Assembly: GCA_023678885.1 (NCBI GenBank)
Contig: CM042998.1
Location: 6,513,820-6,577,819 of the forward strand
From: Pogostemon cablin
Taxonomy: Eukaryota; Streptophyta; Magnoliopsida; Lamiales; Lamiaceae
DNA length: 64,000 bases
Direction: 5' to 3'
Of this stretch, positions 24,299 to 35,300 are shown piece after piece. The notes under the pieces are model-generated. The model searched no databases, had not been told where the DNA came from, and saw nothing but the letters and a program-made list of their open reading frames with translations. The first letter of the stretch is position 1. Each line of letters begins with the position of its first letter. The translations under genes were made by a program, and so were the position numbers.

Positions 24299-24723
24299 TG
24301 TGGATGGGCAGAATCAACTCAGTCCATTAAGATGAAGGTCATGGCCCAAACCAACGAAAGCCCAATTACATTGGAGGGACCCGCCAGTCTGAAAATCACC
24401 CACGTGAAAGACGAAATACCATCGGCAGAATAAAAATCCACCAATGAGAGGCCTCGCACCGTCCCCCCTTATTTAAAGCCCATAGGGCCCACCATCTTAA
24501 ATGAAGCCCAAATATCCCCCTATAAATAAGAGAGCCAAAGCCCCAATGAGGGACAAGCTCTGTACAACTACCAATATCAATAAAGAGCAAACACATTCCC
24601 TCCCAGAGAACAAGAGTTGGAAGGAAATCTAGTCTTCTCTTTCTCGTCCTTTATGTTTGATTAGCCGAGTACACATCATAGCCACATAATCATCACGTCA
24701 TCTCCAAAGACTCGCTATCGACA
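24299..24723 (+). repeat. 3' LTR of the Retand/Tat-like element
   Basis: 425 bp from TGTGGATG to TATCGACA, preceded by a purine-rich tract (ccaggggctaa). It matches 2,820-3,243 inverted. The TSD attta follows at 24,724-24,728. Confidence 0.85.
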
Positions 24724-24882
24724 ATTTAAATAATATAATCCTCTTGAGGAGAGGCAGAATTGAAGAAATAATTCAAAGACGTCTTTTGAGACTAATCCAG
24801 TCAGTATACGTAGTATCAAATTGGTTTCTCTTATTCATATCTTGTGTTCTTCTTTAATCTATACGTATGCACTGCTGCATCA
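24724..24882 (+). repeat. Second half of the split Reina-like 3' LTR, inverted
   Basis: Matches the reverse complement of 7,271-7,440, the part missing from the LTR remnant at 3,249-3,387. It ends GCATCA at 24,882, followed by ttata, the same 5-bp TSD as at 7,574-7,578 (read on the minus strand). Confidence 0.85.
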
Positions 24883-24982
24883 TTATACCAATTAATTTAG
24901 TACGTAGTAGTAGCTTTTTTTTCTCGATTTTCAACTTTTTTATACAAATATTCATCCATTTATTCGTACTATTGATACTTAT

Positions 24983-25255
24983 TACTCCCTCCATCCCACA
25001 CTTTCCGTTTTCATCCGTCCCACACTTATCTTCACCACCTAAAAAAGGAAATTTCACATTGACCAACAACCTCAAAAGTTATCTTAATTTCAAAAATACT
25101 ACTCTTACCTAACACACATAACATACTTTATAATTTATTTATTACCTAAAAATATCATAATAACCCTAAAAAGTCAATAAAATTGGTCAAAAAGCAACTT
25201 TTCTTAAACTCCGTATCTACAGTGTCGGCGAACATAAGTCCGGGACTGAGGGAGT
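24983..25255. mobile_element. Stowaway-like MITE
   Basis: Ends tactccctccatcccac and cgggactgagggagta; interior shared with 25,469-25,745 and 33,289-33,575. Confidence 0.7.
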
Positions 25256-25377
25256 ATTATTTTTAACTATAATAAATTTTCAGTCGTAAAACAAATTATT
25301 AAGGATAATTTTGGAGTGTAGCTGTTGGCATGGTACCCTACGGATGGGAATGATAGTGCTATGAGTAATCTATTATA

Positions 25378-25919
25378 TACTTCCTCCATCCCTCAAAAGT
25401 TTGCATGTCTCTTCTGGCACGGAGATTAAGAAAAATAATAACTTTTAGGGGTATTATGGTATTTTTTATACTCCCTCCGTCCCAACTTCAACTTCACACT
25501 TTCCGTTTTGACCCGTCCCAAATTTAACTTCATACTTTCATAAAAGGAAAAAACAACAAACTAATATCCCTCTAACATACTTTAATTTCAAATTTGTCAT
25601 CACCTTTTTAACACACATAACATACTTTATCATTTATTTATTACCCAAAAATACCATACTACCCTCAAAAGTAAGTCAAAAAGTGACTTTTCTTAAACTC
25701 CGTATCTACAGTAAACGTAAACTTGAATTTGGGACGGAGGGAGTAATAAAAAAATGATAAAGTATGTTAGGTGTGTTAGGTAAGGATGAATTTTTTGTAA
25801 ATAAAGTGTATGAAGAAGGGTGATTATATTTCACTTTTTGCTTTTTTTAGGAATGTACAAACTTTTATGGGACAACCCAAAATGAAAAGTATGTCATCTG
25901 AAATAGGACGGAGGGAGTA
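25378..25919. mobile_element. Stowaway-like MITE with another nested inside
   Basis: The outer element runs from tacttcctccatccctc to aggacggagggagta. A complete second MITE (25,469-25,745, ends tactccctccgtcccaac and gggacggagggagta) is inserted in it, splitting the interior at a TA. Confidence 0.75.
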
Positions 25920-25984
25920 CTTATTTTGGAAGTAATGGTTGATTGTACAACAAATAACTTTTTTATCCTAATTTAACATGTTAT

Positions 25985-26339
25985 TTTTTAATGACCAAAT
26001 TGACGAAAATACCCTTTACTCGAATACATTCGAGTAATATATTCGAGTAAAATGAAAAATAATTTTCGAATCCAAATTCGAGTCAAATTATTTTTGAGTA
26101 AAAATATTCGAGTAATAAATTCGAGTTAAATGATGTATTCGAGTAATGAATTCGAGTTCATACGAATTCAAAATTTTTAACACGAAATAAACAATTAACA
26201 CGAAAATGTGTTATATCAAAACTTACACAAAATAAATAATTTTTAAAAATTTAACATTTTAAAACTTACAGGAATATAATAAACAACATTTAACCTGGTT
26301 GCACTCCTTATCCATTCATGTGACATATCAAACAATTTA
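25985..26339. repeat. Degenerate ATTCGAGTA array (left part)
   Basis: About nine imperfect copies of attcgagta in 26,015-26,165, then AT-rich DNA. The same motif resumes at 29,700-29,930, on the other side of the Mutator-like element, so one array was split by that insertion. Confidence 0.7.
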
Positions 26340-27325
26340 AGGTTAATTGCGTAAAAAATCCCACATTTACCTTAGTTGCAATTTTATCCAAACTTAAGAG
26401 ATTTGGCAAATAAAACCACTACCTTTCCGTTACTTTGCAAATCAAACTCATGGGCTGCCCTAATGGATTATGTGTCAATTTTATTCTATGTCATCCTCCA
26501 ACCCATCAAATACGACGTCGTTTTTAAAGATGCTAGACCCAATTAAGAATGTGTGAGATTGAGCGCCATTGACGACGATGCAGAGGACCAGTTCTCGAAC
26601 ACCAAATCACTGTCAATATCTCCGGCCACCTCTTCAAGTCTTCAAGGGATTTCTTTCTGTCAACATCTCCGTCGGTGAGGTGTCCTCCGATGGTTAAAGC
26701 ATCAATGGCGGCGGACCCGCACACCACCTCTATCTAAGACCTTCAACCACCGCCACATACGCCGCCACCGCCTTACCCTTCCTCGACCCCTCTCTCTCTA
26801 CCCACCTCAAATGATCACCTTTGCCGCCAGTATACAATTTTTCCTACCTCCAAGATCTTGAAAAGATGGATATGTTCAATTAGGATTCATTATGTTTTAC
26901 ACACTCTGATCTCTCTTGCTATAATCTGATCAAAATCTTTCCATTTTCATTCTAATTATGGTTATCTTTAAATTGTATTTTTTTCATCGTTAATTCCCTA
27001 GCCCCAACCTATCGGGCGTTGTCGTTCCTAATGATGCTGCTCGGAATCAATTCCAGGCCCCAAAATTAAACGTCTCCAACATTAACAAAATACGCTAAAG
27101 AACACTAATCGGGTCGACCCGAAATAGCACTGCGGGGAATTGGGCTTTAAATCTGAATGCGGCGAGAATTCGAAGTGCCGCTGGTGCTGGACTGATGTTT
27201 TGGAATATATGTGTTTCTCCTGTAATCTTCAATCGGATCTAACGTATTATCAGAAAAAACGATATCGTATTTGATGGTCTGGAGGATGACATGGAATAAA
27301 ATTGACACGTCATCCACTGGGGCAG

Positions 27326-29506
27326 TGATAAGTCGTAATTTTACATGATTATTTTGGATGAAATTCACTTTTTTACGCGTGAATTGTGAATTATTTAGTG
27401 TAATTACGACTTATTTATATTTTTCATAGTTGAACCTTAATTATTTTATTTCTTATTTAAACAGGCAAAAATTGAGATAAATTGTACAGTCACATAATTT
27501 ATTTTGTGGGATAGTTACAATAATTTTAACTGCAGGAAAATAAAGACTTGGCCAAGATAATTAAGGAAAAGAAGGATTTGGTGATCAACAATAAATAAAA
27601 ACTTACCAAAGATGAGATACAAGGAATCTGGACACACATTCAAGAAGGAAGGTCAAAGATAAATTAATTCAGGATCTTTATATTAATCTTGAATATCATT
27701 CACGCCTCAACTCATCACACGCTCTGGGACGCAAAGGAGAAGGCAAATTGGCCTAGGGAAGAAGCGCATCACCATGAAGAACACAGAATTATCGGTTCTT
27801 TAATTTATTTTTTAATTTAGTTTAATTGTGTAATGTCGTTTCTAGTCCAAGGATATTGTGAACTTCCCGTAGATTAATTTATATGTTTGATTAGGAATAA
27901 AATTACCAACTTGTTTTATGAATTTATTTTGTGATTGGCTTTGATATTAATCTTGAATTTTCAATTATTTGTGTAGACTACCCTTCTCATATGTAATTGA
28001 TTATTCAATAGCTATTTTATATATTATAATCCGTAATTGTTATAATATTGTGAACCGAGTAGCAAAATGAGGGAGTACCTCTTGAAATCACGAAATCTAG
28101 GTTGTATGATTCGCTACCCCCGTTTTCATAGCCTAGTAGTCCTAATATCTAAATCTTTATGCATTGTCGAGTTCGAATCCATAGGGTCACTCGAGAATAG
28201 TTTAATCTAGAGGTCGTACCCTAGGTTATTAAACTTAAGGATATTTCGAGTTAACTGGTCATACCGTTAGCTTGGGGGTTTGAGTTTATGAACTTGTTGG
28301 TGTTTTAGGAATTTCATACATGTGAATTAGGATATGGGAGGAGATCAAATCCTTGGACTAGGTTTGTTTTTATTTGTTATCTTAATTTTATATTTTTGCT
28401 ATTTTAATTATTTATTTTCATGTTTAGTAGTTGTTAGAATTCAATACAAACCCCCCCTCCAATTACTTTTAAAAGCACAATTAATTCAATTGAAATTCAA
28501 TTACTCCCTGTGGGTTCGACCCTTACTTACCCTACTACATTTTTAGTGGGTTTGTTTGGTAAAATTATAAATCTTATTTTTTGGGTGCCGGCGACAGCAC
28601 ACCAAATTTTGGCGCCGTTGCCGGGGAGTAATCCAAAATTTTTGTTGAATTTTTTGTGTTTTTATTTTATTAATTTTTGAATTTCCAGCAGTGCACTGAC
28701 ACTGAACCCTTCAGTGTCAGGTCTGCCCTATTTTTATTTTTCTATTTTTTTCGTGAATAATCATTTCTCCCCTTGTAGGTTTGCTTCTAATAGATCGATA
28801 TCATGGTTATTATGGTCAGAATGTTCAGCTATGTAGAGTTTGAGCAACCATACTCCATTCCACTCATGATTACCCATCCTTGATTAATAGATTAGCGGTG
28901 AAAGAAGAGATGAATATTGGAGTGGTAATCAACAAAGGCATTGGAATGATCAACCATATGTCAACACTTTCAATCAAGGATGGCATAACCCTCATAGTCC
29001 CCGATATGTGGACCACTATCATAATCAAACCCCACAATTTTCAAAGTCATGACTACTATGAGCAAATACCTCAATCATTCAATAATAGTGAATGCCACTA
29101 TGAGGATGATGGGTATTATGGTGATGAGCATAGTTCAAAGGCTTCATTAGAGTCCTTGTTGAAACGGATGGAAATTAGTACTTTGATATTTCAACAAGGA
29201 ACTCAATTGAGTATTCGGAATTTGGAGCGCCAATATAGTCAATTAAAGATAGAGGTTGAACGTTTGGTGGCACAACAAAGTGTAAACAAAGGGGAATATA
29301 ATAAGGAGAACACCCAAGATTTAGTAGTTGTTAGAATTCAATACAAACCCCCCCTCCGGTTACTTTTAAAAGCACAATTAATTCAATTGAAATTCAATTA
29401 CTCCATGTGGGTTCGACCATTACTTACCCTACTACATTCTTAGTGGGTTTGTTTGGTAAAATTACAAATCTTATTTTTGGGTGTCGGCGATAGCACACCA
29501 AATTTT
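27326..29506 (+). mobile_element. Internally deleted LTR retroelement inserted in the MULE arm
   Basis: Begins TGATAAGTCG and is flanked by the 5-bp TSD ggcag (27,321-27,325 and 29,507-29,511). The 5' LTR is about 27,326-28,610, followed by a tRNA-Asp-type primer-binding site (GGCGCCGTTGCCGGGG, 28,611-28,626). A short gag remnant follows (28,860-29,329). Only the last 177 bp of the 3' LTR remain (29,330-29,506, matching 28,433-28,610). The outer end reads CACACCAAATTTT rather than the usual terminal CA. Confidence 0.75.
28860..29329 (+). pseudogene. gag remnant (Asn/Gln/His-rich region)
   Basis: One frame reads YWSGNQQRHWNDQPYV, then FNQGWHNPHSPRYVDHY, before a stop near 29,047. The downstream frame (DYYEQIPQSF, then a coiled-coil-like MEISTLIFQQGTQLSIRN) continues to the deletion junction at 29,329. 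Such tracts occur downstream of the gag core in plant Athila and TR-GAG elements. The 187-codon ORF starting at 28,880 mixes frames and runs into LTR sequence, so it is not a real protein as predicted. Confidence 0.65.
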
Positions 29507-29635
29507 GGCAGCCCATGGGTTAAATTGCAAAGCAACTGAAATGTAGTGATTTTATTTGTCAAATCTCAAAAGTTTGGACAAAATTGCAACTAAGGTAAAG
29601 GTAGGATTTTTTTACGCAATTAACCCAACAATTTA

Positions 29636-29940
29636 ACTCGAAAATGAGTTAACGTTTTACACTAATAAATTAACACAGAATGAGTAATGTGTTAACACAA
29701 AAATAATTAACACAAAAATAATATATTCGAGTAATATATTCAAATAATGTTTTTTAATAATTGTTTTACTTAAACATTTTACCTAAATATATTAATCAAA
29801 TATTCGAGTGAAGAATATTTTATCAATTCGAGTATAAAAAGATGTAGGGTTAATTTTTCTCGTGAATATTTGAGTACATCTATTCTTCTTTGGAGTGAAT
29901 ATTTGAGTATACAAATATTTGATATACGGAGGTGATATAT
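29636..29940. repeat. Degenerate ATTCGAGTA array (right part)
   Basis: AT-rich DNA with scattered attcgagta-like motifs, the continuation of 25,985-26,339. No gene. Confidence 0.6.
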
Positions 29941-30183
29941 TAAATCGTTTTATTCAAAATAGTGAAGCATGTATCTCTCTTCTCTCTATCCATGAATTCT
30001 GGGCTAGGAAAAGAAAATAAATGATGTATCTCTCTTCCCCCAATGTTATTGTACAGTAAGAAATTGTATAATAAAGCTATTCTATACAAAATCAAACTTG
30101 TGTATATCTTAATTAACCGAAAACAACATAAAACAGAGGTTAGGCTTACAACATTACAATTACAATCATATAGAACAGAGAGG

Positions 30184-30909
30184 TTAATCCTTAACTTTGG
30201 CGTAGTAAATCTTAAAAGCCTTGGGTAGAAAAACAGGCAGCAAAAACCCAAACAAATTGAAGCTCCAGAACGCCATATTTGCCACCGCAAGAGCTCTCCC
30301 GACGTACAATCTCCTCGCACTACCCGAATAATCGGCATCCACCTTCGAAATCTCACTCCTCACCCACTCCACAAGCGTGAAGATCCTCCTCGAATTGTAG
30401 AACACCGGAACGAAAACCCTAATCGGCAGCGAGAAATTGCCTGAGAAAGACAATCCCTCCATGAACACCTGACTGGATAACAAGAACACATGTGGCGCCG
30501 CCGCCTTGATCCCCTCCTTGTCCCCCTCGAAAACGCCTTCGAAGATGTACGCGATCGGAAGGTACAGCCCTATCACCGCCGCGACGAAGACGTACGCGCT
30601 CAGAATGGTGTTCTTCTCGCCGAAGACCGGCGGATCTGACAGCGTGGAGGACGGCGGAAAGGCGACCTTGGAGATGAAGTACATGTACGCTACGGAGAAG
30701 ATGACGAACGCCAAGTCCTCCGGGCTGACCATGCCACTGGCGGAGAGGACTATGCCGACGGCGAGAGCGTTGAGCTGCCGGAAAGTGAAGAAGCTCCGCC
30801 GCGGAGGTGTTTTTCCGCCGGGTTTTAGGGCGGCGTTGCTGACTTCCGATTGGTGGTGTTCTTCCTTGGGGAGACCTATATCGCCTGATGGACCAATTCC
30901 ACCTGACAT
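30184..30909 (-). CDS. Plant-specific multi-pass membrane protein (DUF7733-like)
   Basis: An intact single-exon frame of 241 codons with GC-rich codon use that contrasts sharply with the AT-rich surroundings. The N-terminus (1-40) is polar (MSGGIGPSGD, then a PPRRS segment). FTFRQLNALAVGIVLSASG leads into the conserved VSPEDLAFVIFSVAYMYF (61-78). Likely membrane segments are about 44-60, 63-82, 102-125, 158-172 and 207-229, with SRRIFTLVEWVRSE (173-186) on a loop. It ends YYAKVKD. This fits a plant family of unknown function that I recall as DUF7733; no reaction is known. A TATA-like tract (minus strand) lies near 31,045-31,055, giving a leader of roughly 110 nt. The plus-strand ORF at 30,506-30,994 is its shadow. 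Confidence 0.88.
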   Translation of the reverse strand: MSGGIGPSGDIGLPKEEHHQSEVSNAALKPGGKTPPRRSFFTFRQLNALAVGIVLSASGMVSPEDLAFVIFSVAYMYFISKVAFPPSSTLSDPPVFGEKNTILSAYVFVAAVIGLYLPIAYIFEGVFEGDKEGIKAAAPHVFLLSSQVFMEGLSFSGNFSLPIRVFVPVFYNSRRIFTLVEWVRSEISKVDADYSGSARRLYVGRALAVANMAFWSFNLFGFLLPVFLPKAFKIYYAKVKD

Positions 30910-31221
30910 CTTTCGCCGTCGGTTTTCCCTAAAATCTGTACAGAGTTTTGTGAGTAAATTCGAAAGTGAGAAGCTATTGTGTGAGATATTTTGATCTGTA
31001 GAAATATTTTGTTATCTGGAACGAAGGGTTGCCATATTTTTTTTATATATATATATTTTTAAATGTGTATTTAATCTGGGAGAGAGAATTAGAAGGGTGT
31101 AGATTTGGAGGGGGAGGGTTTTGAGGAGAGCGATGGAGAGGAGTAATTTTAGCTGGTTTGGTTGTTCGAGTGAGGGCCACATTCTAATCTAGGTTGCTGA
31201 TGTCATGACATATATATACAA

Positions 31222-33182
31222 GAATAAATATCAAAATCAGTCCGTAAATATGATTTTTTCCAACTTCAGTCCTTTTTATTGCATTTCTCACACTTTTGGT
31301 CCTCTGGGGTCTGTATTTGGTCCTTTTGGTCCAAATTTAGTTCTTTTTCGCTGGAAAATTATGCGTGAGTTGCGCGCTCAAAATTGGTCCTGTAAGTATG
31401 AATTTTTCCAACTTCAATCATTTTTATTGCAATTTTCAATTCTGGTCCTCCATTGTCCGATTTTAGTCATTTTTGTCCAAATTTAATCATTTTTCGCCGA
31501 AAATTTAGAAAACTCGCTAGAAATCATGCGTGATTTGCACACGCTATTATTGTATAGAATGGATAAAATGTGATATATAATGGAGTAATAAATTATCCCT
31601 AATAATGAAAAAAAATGGTGTTCATCTAATTGAATTATTTCACGAACAATTCACTAGAATAATGAAAAGTGATAACATTTTTAATAAAAAAGTGAGACAT
31701 GATAAAGGGAAAAGTGATAGCTATTTAGTTAAATTATTTTATGAACCATGCGTAGATTGGATAAAAAATGATAACATTTTTAATGTAAAATAATGCTTGA
31801 TTAAAATAAAGTGATAATAGAACAATTGAATTATCTAATAAACGATTAATATAAATAATAATAAGAGTCACTTACTATGAGGTATATAAAATAATGTATA
31901 ATTATTATAAACTACATGACTCAAAGCACTATTACTCATAACTACACAATTATGATTGTGATACCATAAATACCCTTATGTATTTGCACAATTGTTCTGC
32001 ACAATTTGATTCTGCACAATTTGGTTCTGCACAATTTTATTTTTTCACATTTTGTTTGCACATTTTAAATTCCGGTAGCAGGCGGGCCGTCAACGATTGT
32101 CCGGCCGCCGGTCAACGCCGATCAACGGTCGGTCAACGGCCGATCAACGTCGATGGGTGGGTGAAGGGTAGGGGTGTTGGTTTAAAAGTGTATGGAGTAT
32201 AAGATTATATTTGGTATTTTACTTTAATATTTTGTATGTGAGAGTAATTATTTAAATTCCATGAATCTAATAGTAATTTAAGTTAAAAGTGTGTATCTAT
32301 TAGTGATTAACCCTAATAATAATAATAATATGATAATAATTATTATTATTATAATAAATATTTTTTTATTAAAAGCAATTAATATGATAATAAATTTATA
32401 ATAAAATTAAAAAAAATAAAATGGTTAATTAATCATGGATATTGAGCATCGACACAGTTTCACCACATTAATTAGTTAGTGTTTTGAGTTGCAAGCAAAA
32501 CGGAGCCCTTGTTTCTTTCTAATTTATTTTTAATTTAATTTAAAATATATTTAATTGAATAAATTGATAATATGTCTCAGGGGCAAAAGCAAAAATATAA
32601 AGAACAGATTTTTGCGTTGGGAGATGTAAAGGTTTTTTAATGAGTTTTACGCTCACCATCCAAGTTTTATAAAATTGGAGAGAGTGGAAGAAGAGAGGGT
32701 GGGAATCACGGTGGAACAGCAGTGCGCATGTCTCTCACGTGGGCCCGTGCTGCTCTCACCCTATAATTTTTTTTCGCTGCTCTTTTCACGTGGTTACCCG
32801 TGCTCCTTTTTTATATATTATTAATGTCTTCTTTTTTGGCACGTGCAACTCACACATAGTTTCTGGCAAGTTTTTTAAATTTTCGGCGAAAAATGATTAA
32901 ATTTGGACAAAAATGACTAAAATCGGATAATGGAGGACCAAAAGTAAAAATTGCAATAAAAAATGACTGAAGTTAGAAAAATTCATACTTACAAGACCAA
33001 TTTTGAGCGCGTGCAACTCACGCATAATTTTTCGGTGAATTTTTTAAATTTCCGACTAAAAATGACTGAATTTAGACCAAAAGGAAAAAAGGACCCCAGA
33101 GGACCAAAAATGAGAAATGCAATAAAAAAAAGACTGAAGTTGGAAAAGACCATACTTACAGGAACGATTTTGATATTTACTC
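31222..33182. mobile_element. Long-arm Mutator-like element with 9-bp TSD
   Basis: Inverted arms of about 330-345 bp (31,222-31,550 and 32,840-33,182) start GARTAAATATCAAAATC. Each arm itself holds two tandem copies of a unit with the order gcaactcacgcat, tttaaatttt, gactgaa..., ggacc, aatgcaataaaaa, gttggaaaa. The TSD tatatacaa is perfect (31,213-31,221 and 33,183-33,191). The interior is non-coding and holds a smaller nested element at 31,865-32,313. No transposase. Confidence 0.85.
31865..32313. mobile_element. GGTCAAC-array element, copy 1
   Basis: 449 bp flanked by taataataa on both sides (31,856-31,864 and 32,314-32,322; low complexity, so weak as proof). It is clearly homologous to 35,301-35,730: cacttacta, ctacacaattatgattgtg, repeated ttctgcacaattt, then a GC-rich stretch with repeated (g)gtcaacg and gatcaacg, and tttaaaagtgtatg. 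Non-coding; the 74-codon ORF is chance. Confidence 0.65.
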
Positions 33183-33288
33183 TATATACAACACTAAATA
33201 GGAAGATCATTCGTGGGGATGATGAATCACAAAAATTGATGATTTAAACTCATTTTTGTACTCCCTCCGTCGTCCGCCAATAGATATA

Positions 33289-33575
33289 TAATCTCTCCGT
33301 CCCATAAAACTTTTCACATTTTTCTTATTTGTTTGTCCCACAATATCCTTCACACCCCAAAAAAGAAAAAAATCACTTTATTCAACAACCTCAAAAGTGA
33401 CTTTAATTTCAATTTTGTCACTCATTTTTCACACACATACTATTACTTTATACTTTTTTATTACTTAAAAATACTACAATACCCTCTAAAGTCAATAAAG
33501 TTGGTCAAAAAGTGCAGCTTCTCTTAAACAACGTGGAACAGCAAATGTGAAGCTTATTGTGGGACGGAGGGAGTG
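33289..33575. mobile_element. Stowaway-like MITE
   Basis: Ends ctctccgtcccataaaac and tgtgggacggagggagtg; same family as 10,961-11,236. Confidence 0.7.
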
Positions 33576-33579
33576 CTAT

Positions 33580-34270
33580 TTACTTTTTTTTCCATGTAGA
33601 TTAAGGAGTATTATTATTTAATGTGTAGTATGTAATTATATTAGTGAGGTGTGTGAAACCTAACATATTAATGTATTAATGATGTGTGTGATCCATGTAC
33701 GGAGGGAGTAATATAATAAATTATTGTAATGAGTTTTGCTTAATACTCCCCCCGTCTCATGTTAAAGTTGACTTTTGCTTTTTGCAACATAGATTAAAAG
33801 ATATAATATTTTAATGTGTAGTAAGATGATAGAAATAATATTTAATGTAAAGTGGGTAGTTGTATTAGTGTTGTATGTAAGTCCTACATGAAATAATTAA
33901 TTGTTTTAAGTAGACCCAAATTGACAAAAAAAGAAACGTAAACCTTAACTTGGGACAACTCAAAATAGAAAATATAAACCTTAACGCGGGACGAAGGGGG
34001 TTAGCATTTCAAATACTCGCTCCGTCCCGGAACAAAGTATGGGTTTACTTTTTGAACGGAGATTAAGGAGTATAATATTTTAATGTGTAGTAAAGTGAGA
34101 GAAATAATATCTTAATGTATAATGGATAGTTGCATTAGTGTAGTGTGTGGGGCATGTGAATATAATAATGGTATTGTGTTGGTTACATCAACCAAAAAAG
34201 AAATATATATTTTATTTTGAGACGGATCAAAATAAAAAAATATATTCCTAGTTGTGGGATGAATGAAGTA
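33580..34270. repeat. Cluster of three Stowaway-like MITEs
   Basis: Head-to-tail remnants: about 33,580-33,710 (only the right end ggagggagta is clear), 33,744-34,003 (tactccccccgtctc to gggacgaaggggg) and 34,014-34,270 (tactcgctccgtcccgg to a decayed right end). The last two share attaaggagtataatatttt-like interiors. Confidence 0.6.
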
Positions 34271-34289
34271 TCACTTTACATAGAAATAA

Positions 34290-35291
34290 GGCTAAGTTTA
34301 GTTGAAGGATTTGGAAGGATTATCCCTTTTCAATCTAATTAAAATGTGCTCAATGTATGTTGTATTTTAAATATCACTTTGCTGAGTTTAGTGGAAGGGT
34401 GTGGGAGGGTTATCCCTTATTCAACGTGATTAAAATGTGCTCAATGTACCTTTATATTTAAGGTCAGAAACAGGGAATAACCTTCGGGCCTTCACCGGGT
34501 TAGTGTTAAATGTTGAGGTGGATACAAAATTTTTTGTAAATTGAGTTTACACGTGAATTCTACAAGTACTTTTTAGCTCATAAAATAATTACTAGTATGT
34601 TTTAAAGATATAAAGTATTACTGTTTTAAATGAAAAAAATATTAATCTTCGAATCTCTTGTACTCTGATTTATCAATTATTTTTTACATAAATACATTTT
34701 ATTCTTTAGACTAAAAATTATTACAGTAATTTTATAAAACAGTGAATCTTGTTCACACCAAACACAGCTTCCCGTCAATTGAATTAAGGTTTAAAAAGGA
34801 TTTTAACAATAATAATGTTTATTTATTTATTTATTATATATTTATTTAACTTTAACTTATACCTCCAACTACTAGAAAATCTGTGTGTTATAATGGTATA
34901 TGACTATATTTAGTGTCACACAAAAAACTTATTGGGATAAGTTTTTTTTTTTTAACGAAATTCCATTATCTGCTTGATACTTATAACTACTTATATACGG
35001 AAGGAATTGTGGAGTCCTTCAATTTCAACTATTAAATTAAATTTTAAGGTAATTAATCATATCTTTTAAATTTAAATTTAAAAATATTAAAAACAATATA
35101 TATAATTATATATTTCAGGATGTTGCGAGCTATTTTCTGGTATAAACAAAGATTAATACAAAAGAGATTATTGCATTAAAATTTTACTATTAAAATCATT
35201 CAATTCAATTAGACATCTCATTAAATGCAAAAATAATAAATCATTTATTAGGTAAATTTTATAAATATTTAGAATTATTAATATTAGTAAA
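34290..35291. other. AT-rich DNA with one tandem duplication
   Basis: 34,292-34,360 and 34,383-34,450 are two diverged copies of a unit with gaaggattt...ttatccctt and aaaatgtgctcaatgta. Nothing coding is seen up to the next element. Confidence 0.6.
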
Positions 35292-35300
35292 AATAAAAAC

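Larger units (their letters stand above)
26340..29626. mobile_element. Non-autonomous Mutator-like element, invaded by a retroelement
   Basis: Terminal inverted repeats of about 190 bp start with (A/G)GGTTAATTGCG. The left arm is 26,340-26,527; the right arm is 29,512-29,626 plus 27,252-27,325, split by an LTR element. A perfect 9-bp TSD, aacaattta, lies at 26,331-26,339 and 29,627-29,635, as expected for Mutator-like elements. Without the insertion the element is about 1.1 kb. Its middle (26,528-27,251) is GC-richer than its surroundings (ccgccaccgcc, tctccggccacc), which is compatible with a captured gene fragment, but I recognise no protein. No MURA transposase is present. Confidence 0.85.

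Noticed and set aside
28880..29443. A 187-codon protein gene
   Set aside because: It crosses a deletion junction into LTR sequence, and the conserved gag-like words are in another frame.
30506..30994. A 162-codon plus-strand ORF
   Set aside because: Antisense shadow of the membrane-protein gene at 30,184-30,909.
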